Source: Sambucus nigra
Taxonomy: Eukaryota > Streptophyta > Magnoliopsida > Dipsacales > Adoxaceae
DNA: 64,000 nt
Direction: 5' to 3'
NCBI GenBank assembly: GCA_949130495.1
Contig: CASBWL010000047.1
Location: 1,302,001 to 1,366,000 of the forward strand
Shown piece after piece: positions 32,257 through 45,179 of this stretch (positions are counted from its first letter, which is position 1; each line of letters opens with the position of its first letter). The position numbers and the translations under genes are program-made. The notes under the pieces were generated by a model. It worked only from the letters and a program-made list of their open reading frames with translations, made no database searches and was not told the origin of the DNA.

Positions 32257-35200
32257 AAGGAGTAACGGTCATCACCGACATGAATGCTGTCACCCCCGCA
32301 TCCTCCTGACTGAGTTCCTTCCATTTAGCTTTCCAAACCTCAGCTAATTCTCCATCGAGCTTCCAACTCAAGGCATCTGCTACAACATTCGCCTTACCCG
32401 GATGATAATGAATGTCAAATTGATAATCTTTCACGAACTCTAACCATCGGCGCTCTCGCATATTCAAGTCCTTCTGTGAAAATAAATATTGCAGCAATTT
32501 GTGGTCCGTGAAAAGACTAAACTTCTCTCCCAAGAGATAATGCCTCCATATCTTCATGTAAAAGACAACTGCAGCTAGTTCTAAGTCATGCACCGGATAG
32601 TTTCTTTCATGGGGCTTCAACTTGCGGGAAGCATAAGAGATAGCCCGTCTCTCTTACTGAAGTACACCTCCGAATCCTTGAAGAGATGCATCAGTGAAGA
32701 CTAAATATTCTAATCCCAGTTTTGGCAATGCAAGGACCCGGGCCGAAGTCAATCTTTCTTTAAGCTCCTCAAATGCAGCTTGGCAAGAATTATCCCAAGG
32801 AAATCTCACCCCTTTCCGGGTCAAATGGCTAGCAATTTTAGAGAAACCCTTGATGAACCGATGGTAATAACCCTCCAAACCCAGAAAACTACGAACCTCG
32901 GTAGGTGTCACTGGCTAACCCAACTCCCTCACCGTAGCCACCTTGCTCGGATCCACTGATACATCGTGGGACGTCACCACATGACCCAAAAACTGTACCT
33001 CCTGTAACCAAAAGCCACACTTCTCGAACTTGGCATACAGTTCATGGTCCCGTAATCTCTTTAGGACCAACCTTAAATGCATAGCATGATCTGATTTCGT
33101 TCGATAATAGACTAAAATGTCATCGATGAACACAATATCAAATTGGTCCAGGAAATCCCGAAACACTCTATTCATGAGGTCCATAAATATAGTAGGGGAA
33201 TTGGTTAGTACAAAGGGCATAACCAAGAATTCATAGGACCCGTACCTTTTTAGAAAAGCATTCTTGGATACATCCTCCTCCCGTATCCTCAATTGGTGAT
33301 ACCCCGTCCTTAAATCGATTTTGGAGAAGTATACCGCTCCTCGAAATTGATCAAACAAGTCATCGATACGAGGTAAAGGGTATTTATTCCGGATGGTGAC
33401 CTTATTCAATTCTCTATAGTCCACACACAACCGGAGAGAACCATCTCTTTTCTTAACAAACAACGCTGGAGCACCCCACAGCGATGTGCTACGTTAAATA
33501 AATCCCTGCTCCAATAACTTCTGAATTTGATCTCATAGCTCCCTCATTTCAATAGGAGCCATTCGATATGAAGCCCTCGCAATAGGCCTCGTTCCCGACG
33601 CTAAATCAATTACAAACTCAATCTCTCGGCTAGGAGGTAAACCCGGTATTTCCCAGAAAACCTCCTCAAAGTCATTCACAACCGGAATAGAATCCAAGGG
33701 AACATCTACATCCCTATAAGTCTCCTCGGCAATGCAATACAAATAAGTACTAGTACTCCCCTCTAAACGAGGTAAAACTACTAGGAACATTTCTTGTCCC
33801 GGAATGACGAAGACTATAATCTTCCCGTAGCAATTTACTATAGAATGATACTTCATAAGCCAATCCATACCCAAAATCATGTCATACCCGACAATATCCA
33901 GGACGAGTAAATCGGCCTCAAAACATAAATTACCGAGAGAGATTTCTATATTTTTAAAAACAAAGAAGATGAGTGAACCATCACCCATAGAGGACTCCAC
34001 ACTAGTAAAAGTTCTTTCAGTAGATTTAATCAACTCAGTGGTCTGAGCAAAGCTCCTAGAAATGAATGAATGCGTTGCACTAGTATCGAATAAAACACGA
34101 CCCATATGTCCTTGAATAAGGAACTTACCCTCAATGGCTGGCGGTGCCGGCGGAGCTGGCGAAAGCATAGCATCCCGAATATGATAGACCCTACCGTACT
34201 GTAAGTGACCCTGTTGTGGAGGAGCAACTGGGTAAGGCACCTATGGAGGGAACTGAACATACGGCTGCTGTGGAGCTCGAGGAAACTGTCCCCCAATCAG
34301 CTAAGGACATTCCTTCTTATAGTGACCCGCTTCCCTTCATTGGAAACACCGACCTATCATATTTTCCGCATTTCGACCACGATTATTTCTAAACTAATTC
34401 ACACCTTGGCTTTGCTGGCCTCTACCTCCCTGACCACCACGGCCTGCTTGTTATTGTGGGGCACCCTGGCCATGCCTATTGTTATGGTTCCCCAAATTAA
34501 ACCCACTAGAACGCTGCTTCTTCGACAAGTCCCCCTGTTGGGGATCCCTTTCTTTTTGTTTACTGATTGAAGGCTGGGATGAAGGAAAGACTCCTCCTCT
34601 AATCCCACTACCTCCCGGCCTTCCCTCTCCCCCATCTGCGGAAGTCTTCTTTCCACTTTGCAAAAATAATCTATGCTCTTGGCAATGTAGTAAAGCTCAA
34701 TTCATCACTTCCCCAAAATTCTGTAAAGCCGGATTACCCAGTAAGTGTTGCCGAATTCTCCAGTTCAACCATCTCATGAACTTCGAAACTTTCTTTTCTT
34801 AGGGAGTCACTTCATTCGGTACAAAACTTGCTAACCGGGTGAATTCCTCCTCATATTCCGATATTGGCCTCTCCCCTTGCACAAGGTCCTGCAACCTCCT
34901 TATCATCTCCCCTTGAATTGCGGGAGGAAAGTACTTATGATTGAACGAAACCCATAATTCAGAGATCGACATGGTATCCCTCTGTTCTAGCGTAGTCACG
35001 GACTCCCACCAGTGTAATGCGGACCCAACCAGTTTAAAAGTAGCAAGGACTTGCTTCCTGTCCTCACCACATTCCACCATACGTAGATAGCGTTGTATAT
35101 CTTTCTTCCATTAATTCGCCTTTATAACATCCGAGATGCCGTCAAATTCTGGGAGCTAAACCTTTGCAAAAGATTCCCTAGCTCTCTCCGAAAAAGAAGC

Positions 35201-35404
35201 TCCGGTAGGAACTTGGGCATCTTGCGCTCTTCGTTGAGCCTGTGGCGCTTGTTGGGCCACTGCTGTCATGGCCGCATTAACTGCTTGAGCCACTATATTC
35301 GCCTCATCCGCAGCATTGAATGTTCCTTATGGCGGCGGGGGAGGACCAACATCCTCATCTAAAACCCTATGGCGTCCTGCCGAGCAACCTCTTTTAGGAG
35401 GCAT
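32237..35404 (-). pseudogene. Ty3/gypsy gag-pol polyprotein, degenerate
   Basis: It starts at the ATG of MPPKRGCSAGRH (35,404). In order: gag capsid region (about 35,080-34,800; HWWESV, FNHKYFP, LVQGERPISEYEEEF), a CCHC knuckle near 34,350-34,310 whose second Cys codon is TGA, protease near 34,100-34,080 reading LFDTSATHSF where D-T/S-G is expected, reverse transcriptase (33,463-32,915; [22 protein letters not shown] at 33,130-33,116), then RNase H (TDASLQGFGG, DHKLLQYLF, HYHPGKANVVADALS). All blocks are in the same frame with no net frameshift, but more than ten in-frame stops break it, for example 35,327, 33,497, 32,912 and 32,651. The integrase domain is absent. It cannot make functional protein. 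Confidence 0.92.
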
Positions 35405-35568
35405 CTGAGATGGAGAAATAATAGAGTTAGAATTCAACTTAAAACATTCTACTTTGCAGAATATTGTAAGCACAAGCAACAAAGCAGTCCTAACATTAGG
35501 TTCTATATAAAAAACTCTACGGTAGAACGTGACAAGTCCACAAAGATCCAAAAGACTCTAGAACCAGA

Positions 35569-35581
35569 TGCTTTGATAACA
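35569..35581 (-). other. Mutated primer-binding site of the gypsy element
   Basis: It reads TGTTATCAAAGCA on the minus strand just inside the LTR end, two changes from the standard TGGTATCAGAGCA. Confidence 0.75.
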
Positions 35582-35583
35582 TC

Positions 35584-36397
35584 TGTGACAACCAGCATTT
35601 CTGAAATAAAGGGTGGCCAGCCCGATACCTCGACGTGAAGGAATCATGGATGGATATCATCCTCAGCATCATAACAATAAAATAGGTATACGGGAAAACC
35701 ACTCCTTAAATCAGAAAGCAGGTTGTCAAAAATTTTGGTTTGATAAATAAAATAAATGACCACAACTATCAATGCTAATTACTCTACTTAAATCATAAAA
35801 TAGCAAGTAGATAACTTACCTCAAGCTTGCAAGTTCAGATTTTGATGAAGTTGTATACAAGAACAATCACCCAAGCTTCAATCTCTCCCTTTCTCCCAAG
35901 GTTTCTTCTTCTCTTCCTTTCTCTAGGTTTACCAAATCAATTAGGGGAATAGTGACTTAAACAAGACATAAATCGTGGCTTAGGTCCACTTTCCATCTTT
36001 AAGTGATTAATACACGGTAAAATAATACGTAACTACTCATATGAGCTACAACCAGTCAAAAGTGCCCGGAACCTCGAAATACAAAATGGCACATAATTTG
36101 ACAATCTCGAACCTCCCGGAACTATCTACACCATCCAAATTATCATTTGGAAATTTTATAATTCATTTTAGGTTCCGATTTCATTTTAAGCCAAATGTCA
36201 TTTTTTTTTCATATGACATTACAAACCACAACATAGCAAAATTCACCTCTACTTACGGTAAATATGCAACATCATAGTAGATATTAACTTTTCTTTCTTA
36301 AATTAATACCTACTTCACATACCAACATCTTTATATCTAATCACTATATCTATCAAATTAAATATAAAATAGGACCTCAAAAGTGAGGGTTGTTACA
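35584..36397 (-). repeat. 5' LTR of the gypsy element (internally deleted)
   Basis: 814 bp against 2,727 bp for the solo LTR of the same family. Both ends match that LTR; the centre, including the palindrome array region, is gone. The outer flank at 36,398 is unit leader sequence; the partner duplication on the other side is lost with the 3' truncation. Confidence 0.85.
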
Positions 36398-37095
36398 GTA
36401 GCTATATTAAAAAATTAATCAAAACTTTATTCGATACGTTATCGTCTTTTGAAGATCAATCAATTAGGAATCCAATTTGGTCGTGGCTCCACCCAAACCA
36501 GTTAAAAAGGTGATATGATAATGTCTTGGGAACGGGTGGTATCTCATTATGCTTCTCCTACTATTAAGGCAACATGGTTCAGACATCAAAATAATAAAAA
36601 TTTGTGTATATTTGTTTTAACTGCCACACTACAAAACATTCCAAAAACACCTTAATAAATCTAACAACAATTTTAAAGGGTGTAATATCTCATCAAACTA
36701 CCGAAAACGAAATGAAGGAGAAGTTACACATATCATATCATATTTTCTCTAATTCTACTAATCATATAGAAAACGTATGAATCAAGGAAATATCAACATG
36801 ATGGCTTTGTATCAAAAAATATACTTGTGACATAGCTTAACTATAAAAAAATAGTTTCTTTCGTTTCAAATATATGTAAAGTTAAAGAAATACGTGTGTG
36901 TCGAAAAACGGCATAATGGGAACTCTGATTTAGGCAAAAATTATATCATTCGTATTGTGTCGTATTTTAATTGATTCGTGCCCATTTAAAAAAAAATCCG
37001 AATTTGTGTTGCCTCGTTTCATTTTTAATTGGTCATGTTAGTGTTAGGAAAAAAAAGTGAAGGTCATGTTCTGTTTTAATTGGTTTGTAATTGTG

Positions 37096-37142
<47 letters not shown>
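36398..37142 (+). repeat. Tandem-unit fragment with deletions
   Basis: Leader sequence (36,400-36,660) continues into the segment after CTACC.AAAA.GAAATG, then jumps near 36,895 to the stretch following a fold-back element (GGCATAATGGGAACTC) and the minisatellite, ending in a (TA)n tract at about 37,098-37,142. No gene. Confidence 0.65.
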
Positions 37143-37143
<1 letters not shown>

Positions 37144-40100
37144 TAGTGTATGCCCGTGCTTGACGGCACGATGTAAAATTTCAAAGTGTATGTCGTTGAT
37201 TGGATCATACGTCGTATTTAGTTCGCAACAATAATAATAGTTCATATTGGACCTCGTATAATACGTCATAATGGCACAGTAAAAATATTTTATTAATTTG
37301 TTATTCATCAAATGTATTAGTTTTAATCGGTATAGAATAGTCGGTAATTTTACGCACAAAAGAAATATTAGCATGGGGTAATCCACTAAAGTCAACTCAA
37401 TTACCCAAACATAAATACAAATTTTCAAGATGGGTCAATCTCCATAAAGCGTAAAAAAACTGATGTTACTTATATTAAAGAAAAAAATTGGGTACCATTT
37501 TTTTAATAAAAACTCGACGAATTAATCGTGTCATTAGGGGTCGGATTTTTCATCTAATATTGATATAATAACACGCATAGTGCAACTACAACTAAATTCT
37601 TCGCAATGTAAACAAAACAGTATTCCGAGAGAGTATTTGCTGGATATTACCAAACTGGTCAGCCAAAATTTCCATCATTTAATAAATGCATGTTCCAATA
37701 GCATGCATGTAATTTATTTTAGTATAACCATTACATGTTCCAAGCCTAGTGCATGTTGTAGCCATGACAATAAAACTATTTTCGGTGTGGTAGTAATAAT
37801 AGTTCTATCAATAAGGTTGCATACCACCATTTTAATATGTTTCACCTATAGTAAATACATGCAACTTTTCATTACTTAAAACAAATCAAATGGTAGTAAA
37901 AAAAATATAATACAAAGTAAATAAAATTGTTTGTTTCTAATAAATGATAATTTCCTTTACTGAAGCCACCTACACTAATACATTTCTATAAGCATCATTA
38001 TTGCTTCTGTAAATCACATAAATGCATAGAAAACAACTTATTTGGAGTCCCGTGTCTTTTACTACCCAAGCAAAAAAATAATTTATAAAGGTAGCAAATT
38101 AAACGTCTGCACCCGAAATAGATGTTTATAATTCTCCAAAATAAAATGAAGTGAAATTCTTATGCTCTGTTTTGCAAAATCAAAATTAAATGAGAATTGT
38201 AAATAGTTTCAAGAAATCTAAAATATTATGCACACTCTATCAAAGAGTTTTTGACACAATAATAAGATAAAATTATATTTAAGAATACAAATTTATTCCT
38301 CACTTATGTGTAAGATTCAACGTTGACACAATATAAATATATTTTTTCTTGGTGGTCAACTCAAAAGATTATTTCCTTAAACAAAGACCATATATAATTA
38401 TTCGGTTTGAATGTCACCTTGGACAAACTTTAATCCACAGCTCGAAATTGTAGATAGGAGTTTTTGTGAATGTATAAATTTAAATTTTCTACATTAGTAA
38501 TTAATCAAAAAATATTTTGAATACCACCCAAAATACATTAAAACACTATTCAAAAAAATAATAATGACTAACCCAAACTACATTTAAATAAGATGGATTG
38601 CAACTCAACATTGGTACTCAAAATAATCTAAATATCTAAATATCTATTACATTGGTAGTCAAAATAATTTGTTGATATTTCCAGTAGACGATCATGTGAT
38701 TTGAAAAAACTTTTAGATATAACCAACATTTCTCAAAATTCTGTAGTTATACTTATCTACAGAATGTAACTTAAAGGTTCTTTTTTTTCTATACAATTAT
38801 CTCATTAGTCCAAGACAAACATTAATGCCGTAGCAGCCTCGTTGCCTTAGGCCCCGCGCATTGGTTCCTTTTGACAGCCTTGTCCTTTTTCTATATTAAA
38901 AAATGCTTAAATGTAAGTTTTTCTATATAGCAGTGTCCTTGCCTTGGGCTCCGCGAGATGTTGTCCAATCTGTCCTCTATCTTACTGTTTGATACCTGGA
39001 TAAATTAATTACATCAATTACCTCACATCTCTCTTCCAGAAATTTCATCCACATAATATAATTGTAGAGCTAAAAGTAGGGATACTCAATGCTTAAGATA
39101 CAATTTAATATCAAGCATCAATTATACTCGTAGATTTACAAAATTTAAAATTTTACGTTTTTAACTTCAATAAAAATAAATATATTTAGAAAAACATCTA
39201 TAAACTTGTATTTTCAATAAAAAAATGTTTTTGTTTTATAATAAAATATTTTTAAAGAGAATTTAATTTTAAAGTCATCACCGGATAACACCGGTCACCA
39301 AAAAACATGGCCAACAGTAGAACGCCGGCACCAAAAGACATGGTCAACATTAGAACGCCGGTCACCAAACAATAAATGAAGAGAGATCGCCCAAATAAAT
39401 GAAGAACTCCCGTCACCAAAAATTTACATCCAAGAATCGTAACTTAAACGATTTCATACAAAACGCAATGTGAGTGGACAAATGTTAAGATTTGTGAATA
39501 ATATTAGAGGTATATTAACACAGGTAGTTGGAGAGAATAAAAATAGTAAAAAAAGGTGAAGGGGTATATTACCTCTAAAAAAAGTGAGTCTTCTAAGTAC
39601 CACCTTCTCCAACACAATCAATTCAAAACACAAATGAGTTATGAACAAAAAAATAATAATATTAAAGCTTAAAAGAACATATTTCCTAACAACTGTTTTC
39701 TATGCATAGGTCTGATAAAAAAACACCAAGAAACCCATATACCCTCATAACCCACGCCTCCCTCTCTCTCCTGTTCTAACATGGAAAAACGGGACAGTTG
39801 AACCCATCGAAACTAAACCCATATCCCACATGCTACTAAGTCGTTAGCCAAAAAAATTCCAAAGAATTTAAGACTTCAGTATCCATTGTATAGAATCAAA
39901 CAAAAACAAAAAAAAATATTCTTACGTCTTTGGTTCTCTCTCACAAAACTTGCATCGACATAAAAAAATGGTTGGTCATCTCTTTCATCCAGTTCAAAAA
40001 TCTGGAGAATTTCTCCATTTTTAGATCTATGCTTGCTCTTGCTCGAGCCTCTTCTTGTGCTGGGATTTGTTGTTCAAAATCTGCGCATGCTAAAATCGAG

Positions 40101-41130
40101 TAAAAGTCGGTATAAAAAATTCATAGTGCTCTCTTTCAGATAAAGTACAATCATAAACCAAAATATACTGCTCTGGGCCGATGGTGATTTAGGTTGGACA
40201 GAAAAACTACTTGAGCCGATGTTGACAAAGCAAAAAAAACAAAACATATCTTTTAGGTTGGACTGAAAAACTGCCGAAAGTTCAAACTAAAATACCCAAA
40301 CAAAAAAATTCTAAAACATATACAAAATGTAACCACAAAAATCTGTGAGGGAGAGGGAGAGGGACTTATGGTGGCGGTGGCTTATCCAGATAGAAAGATG
40401 AAAAATCGAAATGAGGGGAAATGGAACAAAACCTTCTCTCCAAAACAAAATCCAGTGTGATATAGGTTCTGTTCACTTCAACATTATCAACAATCATATA
40501 AGATGAAGATATGCCATTTTTTGGAGAGGAAAAATACTTACATAATTATTCTTTTCTCACCTTTGAACACCACAATATCCAAAAACGATATGAGACATCT
40601 GCACTAAACAAACAAACAAAAAATAGATATAAAATTAGAATTTTTGTAAACATTAAGAGATTATGGTTTTTCACCTTTGATCCTATCCCTAAGAGATGCG
40701 TAACACACACACCCCAAATCAGTCTACCCCCACCCAATTCCTCATAACCTTCTGACCCAAACACACGCACACACAAAATACCATACCCAACAACCCCTGG
40801 TAGTTTAGAAGAAAGGCAACTGCATTCAAAGTGAGAGAGAAAGGTTTTGGAGAATATTTGAGACTTCAAGAGAGAGAAACAATAAAGGGTTGAAATTAAA
40901 GTGTACGGTGGGTGAGAGCTGCATGGCTCGAGGTCTGAGAAAGTAAGGTGTAAATGAGCAAGTGTGGTTTTATAGCGTGTAGCAGACCAAAATGTTTTAA
41001 AAGATTCCCTTGAATGATGTGCACCCACTTTCGCCAAATCTATCCCAACCATCCATTCATGCCTTGTTGGCATTCATCCTCACAATGAAATGTGTTATAA
41101 ACTTGTTGAACAGTAAAAACACCCTTCCTC
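37143..41130 (-). mobile_element. Probable non-autonomous Helitron inserted in a TA microsatellite
   Basis: The left edge is A|CTAG (37,143-37,146), then 8 bp and a hairpin CGTGC-CGTCAA-GCACG (37,155-37,170 read on the minus strand): the standard Helitron 3' terminus, CTRR after a GC-rich hairpin. The right edge, on the minus strand, reads AATAAGGAGGAAGGGTGTTT at the end of the second TA tract, similar in style to plant Helitron 5' ends, though the terminal TC is not visible. Minisatellite sequence interrupted at 37,098 resumes at 41,226, and an uninterrupted version exists at 61,360-61,390. The 4-kb interior has no Rep/helicase frame. It contains a 34-bp tandem repeat (39,291-39,390) and two related GCCTT(A/G)GGC(C/T)CCGCG blocks near 38,850 and 38,950. 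No captured gene was recognised. Confidence 0.7.
39291..39390. repeat. 34-bp tandem repeat inside the Helitron
   Basis: Two full units and a partial one, each starting CCGGTCACCAAA or CCGGCACCAAAA and containing CATGG.CAACA.TAGAACG. Confidence 0.6.
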
Positions 41131-41135
41131 CTTAT

Positions 41136-41225
<90 letters not shown>
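41131..41225. repeat. Long (TA)n microsatellite
   Basis: About 95 bp of TA repeats with a few TACA interruptions at the right border of the Helitron; the left half of the same tract is at 37,098-37,142. Confidence 0.9.
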
Positions 41226-41228
<3 letters not shown>

Positions 41229-43120
41229 CGTATTGTGTTGCATTTTGTTTGATTCATGGTCGTGTTTAAAAAAAATTGGAATTGGTGTGGTCTCGTGTTA
41301 TTTTTAAATGGTCGCGTTTGTGTTTGGTAAATAAAAAAGAAGGTCATAATCGAATTTAATTGGTTCGTGATCATGTTAGATAAATAAAATAAAAATCTTA
41401 TTGTGTCATATTTTAATTTAATCTTCTTCATATTTAGAAATTAATTTATAATATTTTAAAATTGTTTATTTGAAATTAAAATGAAAATTAAAATAGGAGA
41501 GAAAAAATTAGTTATAATCAAAATTTTGTCTATTAAACTCCAACCCATCCAATAAGATAAATAAAGAACATAAATTATTATGACAAATCAACTTCTTCAA
41601 AATTGAAGTGGCAAGCCATGTCAGCCGGTTGAGGTAGGCGGTAAGCTTTTGCCGGTACATAAAGCATTTATCTGATTGAAAAATATCAGAAATATTTTTT
41701 ATACATTACAAAATTTCGTTTAAAAACTATTTTTTTCTTAGAAATATTGTGAAAAAAGATATTAATTCAGCATTACGTAATTTAATTTAGAGTGTAAAGT
41801 CTCGAGACACTTCTCCTTGTCAGATGTAACTTTTGAAAATTCTTCACTCACACACCCACCACTCTCAAATGGAATTTCGTTAATAGTACCTCACTTGAGG
41901 CTTTTGTTCCAGTGCTTTTTACTAAGTAAACTACATACATTAGACATGGACTGATTTTTAAGGCATTACCCCGACCCAAGCATCTTGTTCACTAATTAAT
42001 GATCCATTAGATGTGCATAAAGCGTGATACATATATTTATATGTTTTTTTATGACAACCATCTTGTTCACTAATTTTTTCAGTCTCATTGACAATATAGT
42101 TCTCATCATTAAAGTTTGTCCTCCTTAATTTATAACCAATTTTCAGGAACGTATAAAATAGATTTTATAAAATATACGTGACTTATTTTTATTTATTTTA
42201 CGGAATTTTTTTTATTTGTTTGCACTTTTTTAATGTCAACATTATATTTGGTGATATATACGTGTGAGGGACCTTAATTTGAAAAAATATGTAAGTGAAT
42301 CAGGGCAGAAATTAATAATGATCAAGTAATAAGATGGAAAACTCTCAATTTTTTCCCTAAAAAACGTAAACTCTCATATTTAGATGACTAATGTACCTAA
42401 AAACTAACATTGATGAGGAAATTTCTAGAACTACGACCCGTTTTATTATCCATGTCTTCATTTATTACTAAAGCACAACACTTTGAATAATATATTCAAT
42501 AAACTATCAATTTTTTTTCTAATCCCAATTATCACGCGCAATCTAACATCATGCATGTTGAATTAAATATTAAAATCTATAAAATGAAATTACTTGTTGA
42601 ACTATGAATTAATTAAAGTGTACTATTAGCATAATAAATATTTCATATAGGAGATTGCTCCAAATATATAACGGTTTGCTTTTGGGGGTTAATGTAGTAA
42701 GTAATTACAGAAGTTGTAAGATAACCCTATTAGATGACACATTCAAAGCTACATTGCTATCAATCTATAAAGAACATGTGCTCACAAATTAGCAAGAAGA
42801 TTTTGACTCTCTCTAATGGCTAATTTGAACCCGGGTACTTGTATATTAACAAATAAATTAGACATTTTTAAGGCACACTAGCTTGTGACATTTGCATGTT
42901 TACGCTGCACATGGGTCCCAATGGCCTGGAGCCCAAATACAAGTCAATGCAAATGCGACATGTCATTGTGTCAAAAAAATGTGTCTAGTTTCATGTGTGT
43001 AGAACTTTCCCTTTAATACCCATAACAATTCCTTATTTAAAAGAATGTAAATAATATGTTGCAAAAAACAATTCTCTCAATTATTACTTTGTTTAACACG
43101 TGGTAGATTATGTAGTACCA
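41226..43120 (+). repeat. Duplicated segment, left copy
   Basis: Matches 61,381-64,000 over its length, apart from the retroposed gene fragment at 62,190-62,950. It begins with minisatellite, then CATGTCAGCCGGTTGAG.TAGGCGGTAAGC, then a stretch from AAAGTCTCGAGACACTTC to TAACACGTGGTAGAT. No ORF of note and no gene recognised. The empty site for the retroposed fragment is at about 42,030-42,083. Confidence 0.75.
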
Positions 43121-44330
43121 TAGTACCATGTCATTAACCACTGCTTCCAAGGCTGTGCAAGTTAGCCATGTAAACATACAATCATTTGAATAAATAACAG
43201 CTTGAATTCAACTATGGATAAACCATTAATTGAGTTTCGGTGAATCTTGTAGTTTCACTAAAGTTATGTGGTCATTCTATAATTTTAAAAACTTTTGATC
43301 TGTGTACTTTTCATAATTTTACGCAAAAGGTTTATTGTAATAGACTCTGCCAATTGTCTCTTCCTCTCTTTTTTTTTCTTTTTTTACAGAGTGGACTTTC
43401 TTCTATTATTTTTTTGGGGGTACATAGTACACTTTGTATGCATGTATATGAAATACTTCCTATTTGAATTCATTCAAAAACTACGAGCAGAACACCTCAT
43501 CACAACAAAGAGAATATTTCTTCTAAAATTCGTTTCTACATATACTAGTAAGATTTTTTCGGAGAAAAATAACTATTAATTAAGTTATTTTGTTGTTGTT
43601 ATTTTAGTTACTATTATTAGTAGTACTATTCTGTTCATTGTGATGAATCTGACCACGATATTTAATCACGTTCTCGATGTCACGATAAAGGCAAAATTAT
43701 TGTAACCGTAGATAAAAATCCAAGTAAAATATGTGACTAATATTAAATAAGTTAATTTCTATATCTTATCACACGTAATTCTTTATTGCATTATAAATAT
43801 TTATTACACTTTTTGTTATAGGTGATTCACGTGATGAACGAGATCGATCCAAGTTGGTCTGCAACAATGGGTGACGGTGTTTAAGTGGAGAACTAATTTA
43901 TGGAGTTTTACACGTTTGGGAAATTACTATCTATATATTAAGCACCACATGGGTGAACATGGAGTGTTTTTAATATTAATGGCTATGAAGTTATGAAAAT
44001 AAAGGCCATGGATGGCAAAGTTGCATAAAACTTTATGTAAAGCGTCCCTTTCACATAGTTATGCATATGTGAAAAAAAAAATAGCTATGGATGTTTGATA
44101 TTACATATTTGTTATGTTTTATTGTCTATAGTGCTTGTGTAATGTTCTTACGTAAACATCCGCAATTAATATATTGTGAAACGTTCTTATGTGTGTTATA
44201 CTATTTTTAAAATCTACTATTTGAGAGCTACTAAACAACATGCCTAGTAACTATCTATTGCATCATATCCTTCCAAATTTCAAACGGTATAAGTCTACGG
44301 GCAATATACATAATAATTTCTCCAAATGAC
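43120..44330. other. Gene-poor interval
   Basis: AT-rich, no convincing coding frame, no LTR or inverted repeat found. The part near 43,950-44,200 is distantly similar to 58,480-58,690 (AAAGTTG.ATAAA.CTTTAT, CATAAACATCCGCAA), suggesting an old duplication. Confidence 0.5.
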
Positions 44331-44333
44331 CTT

Positions 44334-44430
44334 TGGTCTTGTGGATATGAAAACACTCTCTTAATCAAGAGGTGTTGGGTTCAAAACAACTAGGACGCTC
44401 CCTGGGAGTATTTTCTTCAAAAAAAACCTA
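44334..44430 (+). mobile_element. tRNA-related SINE-like sequence 1
   Basis: An A-box-like TGGTCTTGTGG (44,334-44,344) and a B-box-like GGTTCAAAAC (44,378-44,387) lie at tRNA-like spacing, with an anticodon-arm-like CTCTTAATCAAGAG between. A second diverged copy is at 57,787-57,890. The 3' tail and target duplications are not resolved. Confidence 0.4.
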
Positions 44431-45179
44431 TGGGGTTTGTTTCAAGGGGTGACAAACAGTGCATATATAGAACTAAACAAATGAAATATCAAGCAAACGA
44501 ATATGTTGTTCTCATTTGAACTTTGTATATTCAAAGTTTCTATATAAAAATTAGTTCGAGATCGAATTTAATTGGGTCGAGATCGAGTTAGATAAATAAA
44601 ATAAAAATCTTATTGTGTCATATTTTAATTGAGTCTTTTGCTTGTAAGCTTTTGCTGTAAGGCGGTAAGCTTTTGCTGGTAGATAAAGCAATTTATCGAA
44701 ATGAAAAATGTCACATATATTTTTTATACATTAAAAAATTTCATCTCAAAACAATTTTTTTTCCTAGGTAGATTGTGAAAAAAAATTAATTCTGCATTAT
44801 GTAATTTGATTAAGAAATTAGTAAAAGAATAATTACACACAGATTGCATCATTATTAAAAAATAGTTTCCAACAAAGAAATAAAGATTAAAAAAGACAAA
44901 CCAAATAAATCTTGAGGCAGAGAGAGTTATTAACATGTAGTAAATTCATGTAATATTAGAGAATGGGAACACAGATTCATAACATCCATGTATTGAAACA
45001 GATCCAAAAAAAATAGCTCAAAAATACAAATATCCTCTTACCCATTTCAAAGACTTATTACCCCACGAACACGATTTCAATCATTGGCACCAAACCCAAT
45101 TACATTTCCCACCACTTTATACATATGTAAAATATAAATATATAAGCTAGGCTTGGATAATAGAAGCACCCATGCCACA

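Larger units (their letters stand above)
32237..36397 (-). mobile_element. 3'-truncated Ty3/gypsy retrotransposon
   Basis: The element reads leftward: 5' LTR (36,397-35,584), mutated PBS, gag, zinc knuckle, protease, reverse transcriptase and RNase H, stopping near 32,250. Integrase, PPT and the 3' LTR are missing. gag and pol lie in one frame, as in chromovirus-type gypsy elements. The LTR begins TGTAACAACCCTCAC and ends GGTTGTCACA, the same family as the solo LTR at 23,602-26,328, but has lost about 1.9 kb of LTR interior. Confidence 0.9.

Noticed and set aside
37096..37428. Frames ending in long Tyr-Ile repeats, also at 41,010-41,431 and 25,308-25,505
   Set aside because: They read through TA microsatellites.
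40320..41073. Minus-strand 175-codon frame in the Helitron
   Set aside because: Composition and motifs are not protein-like, it overlaps the Helitron end, and no copy supports it.
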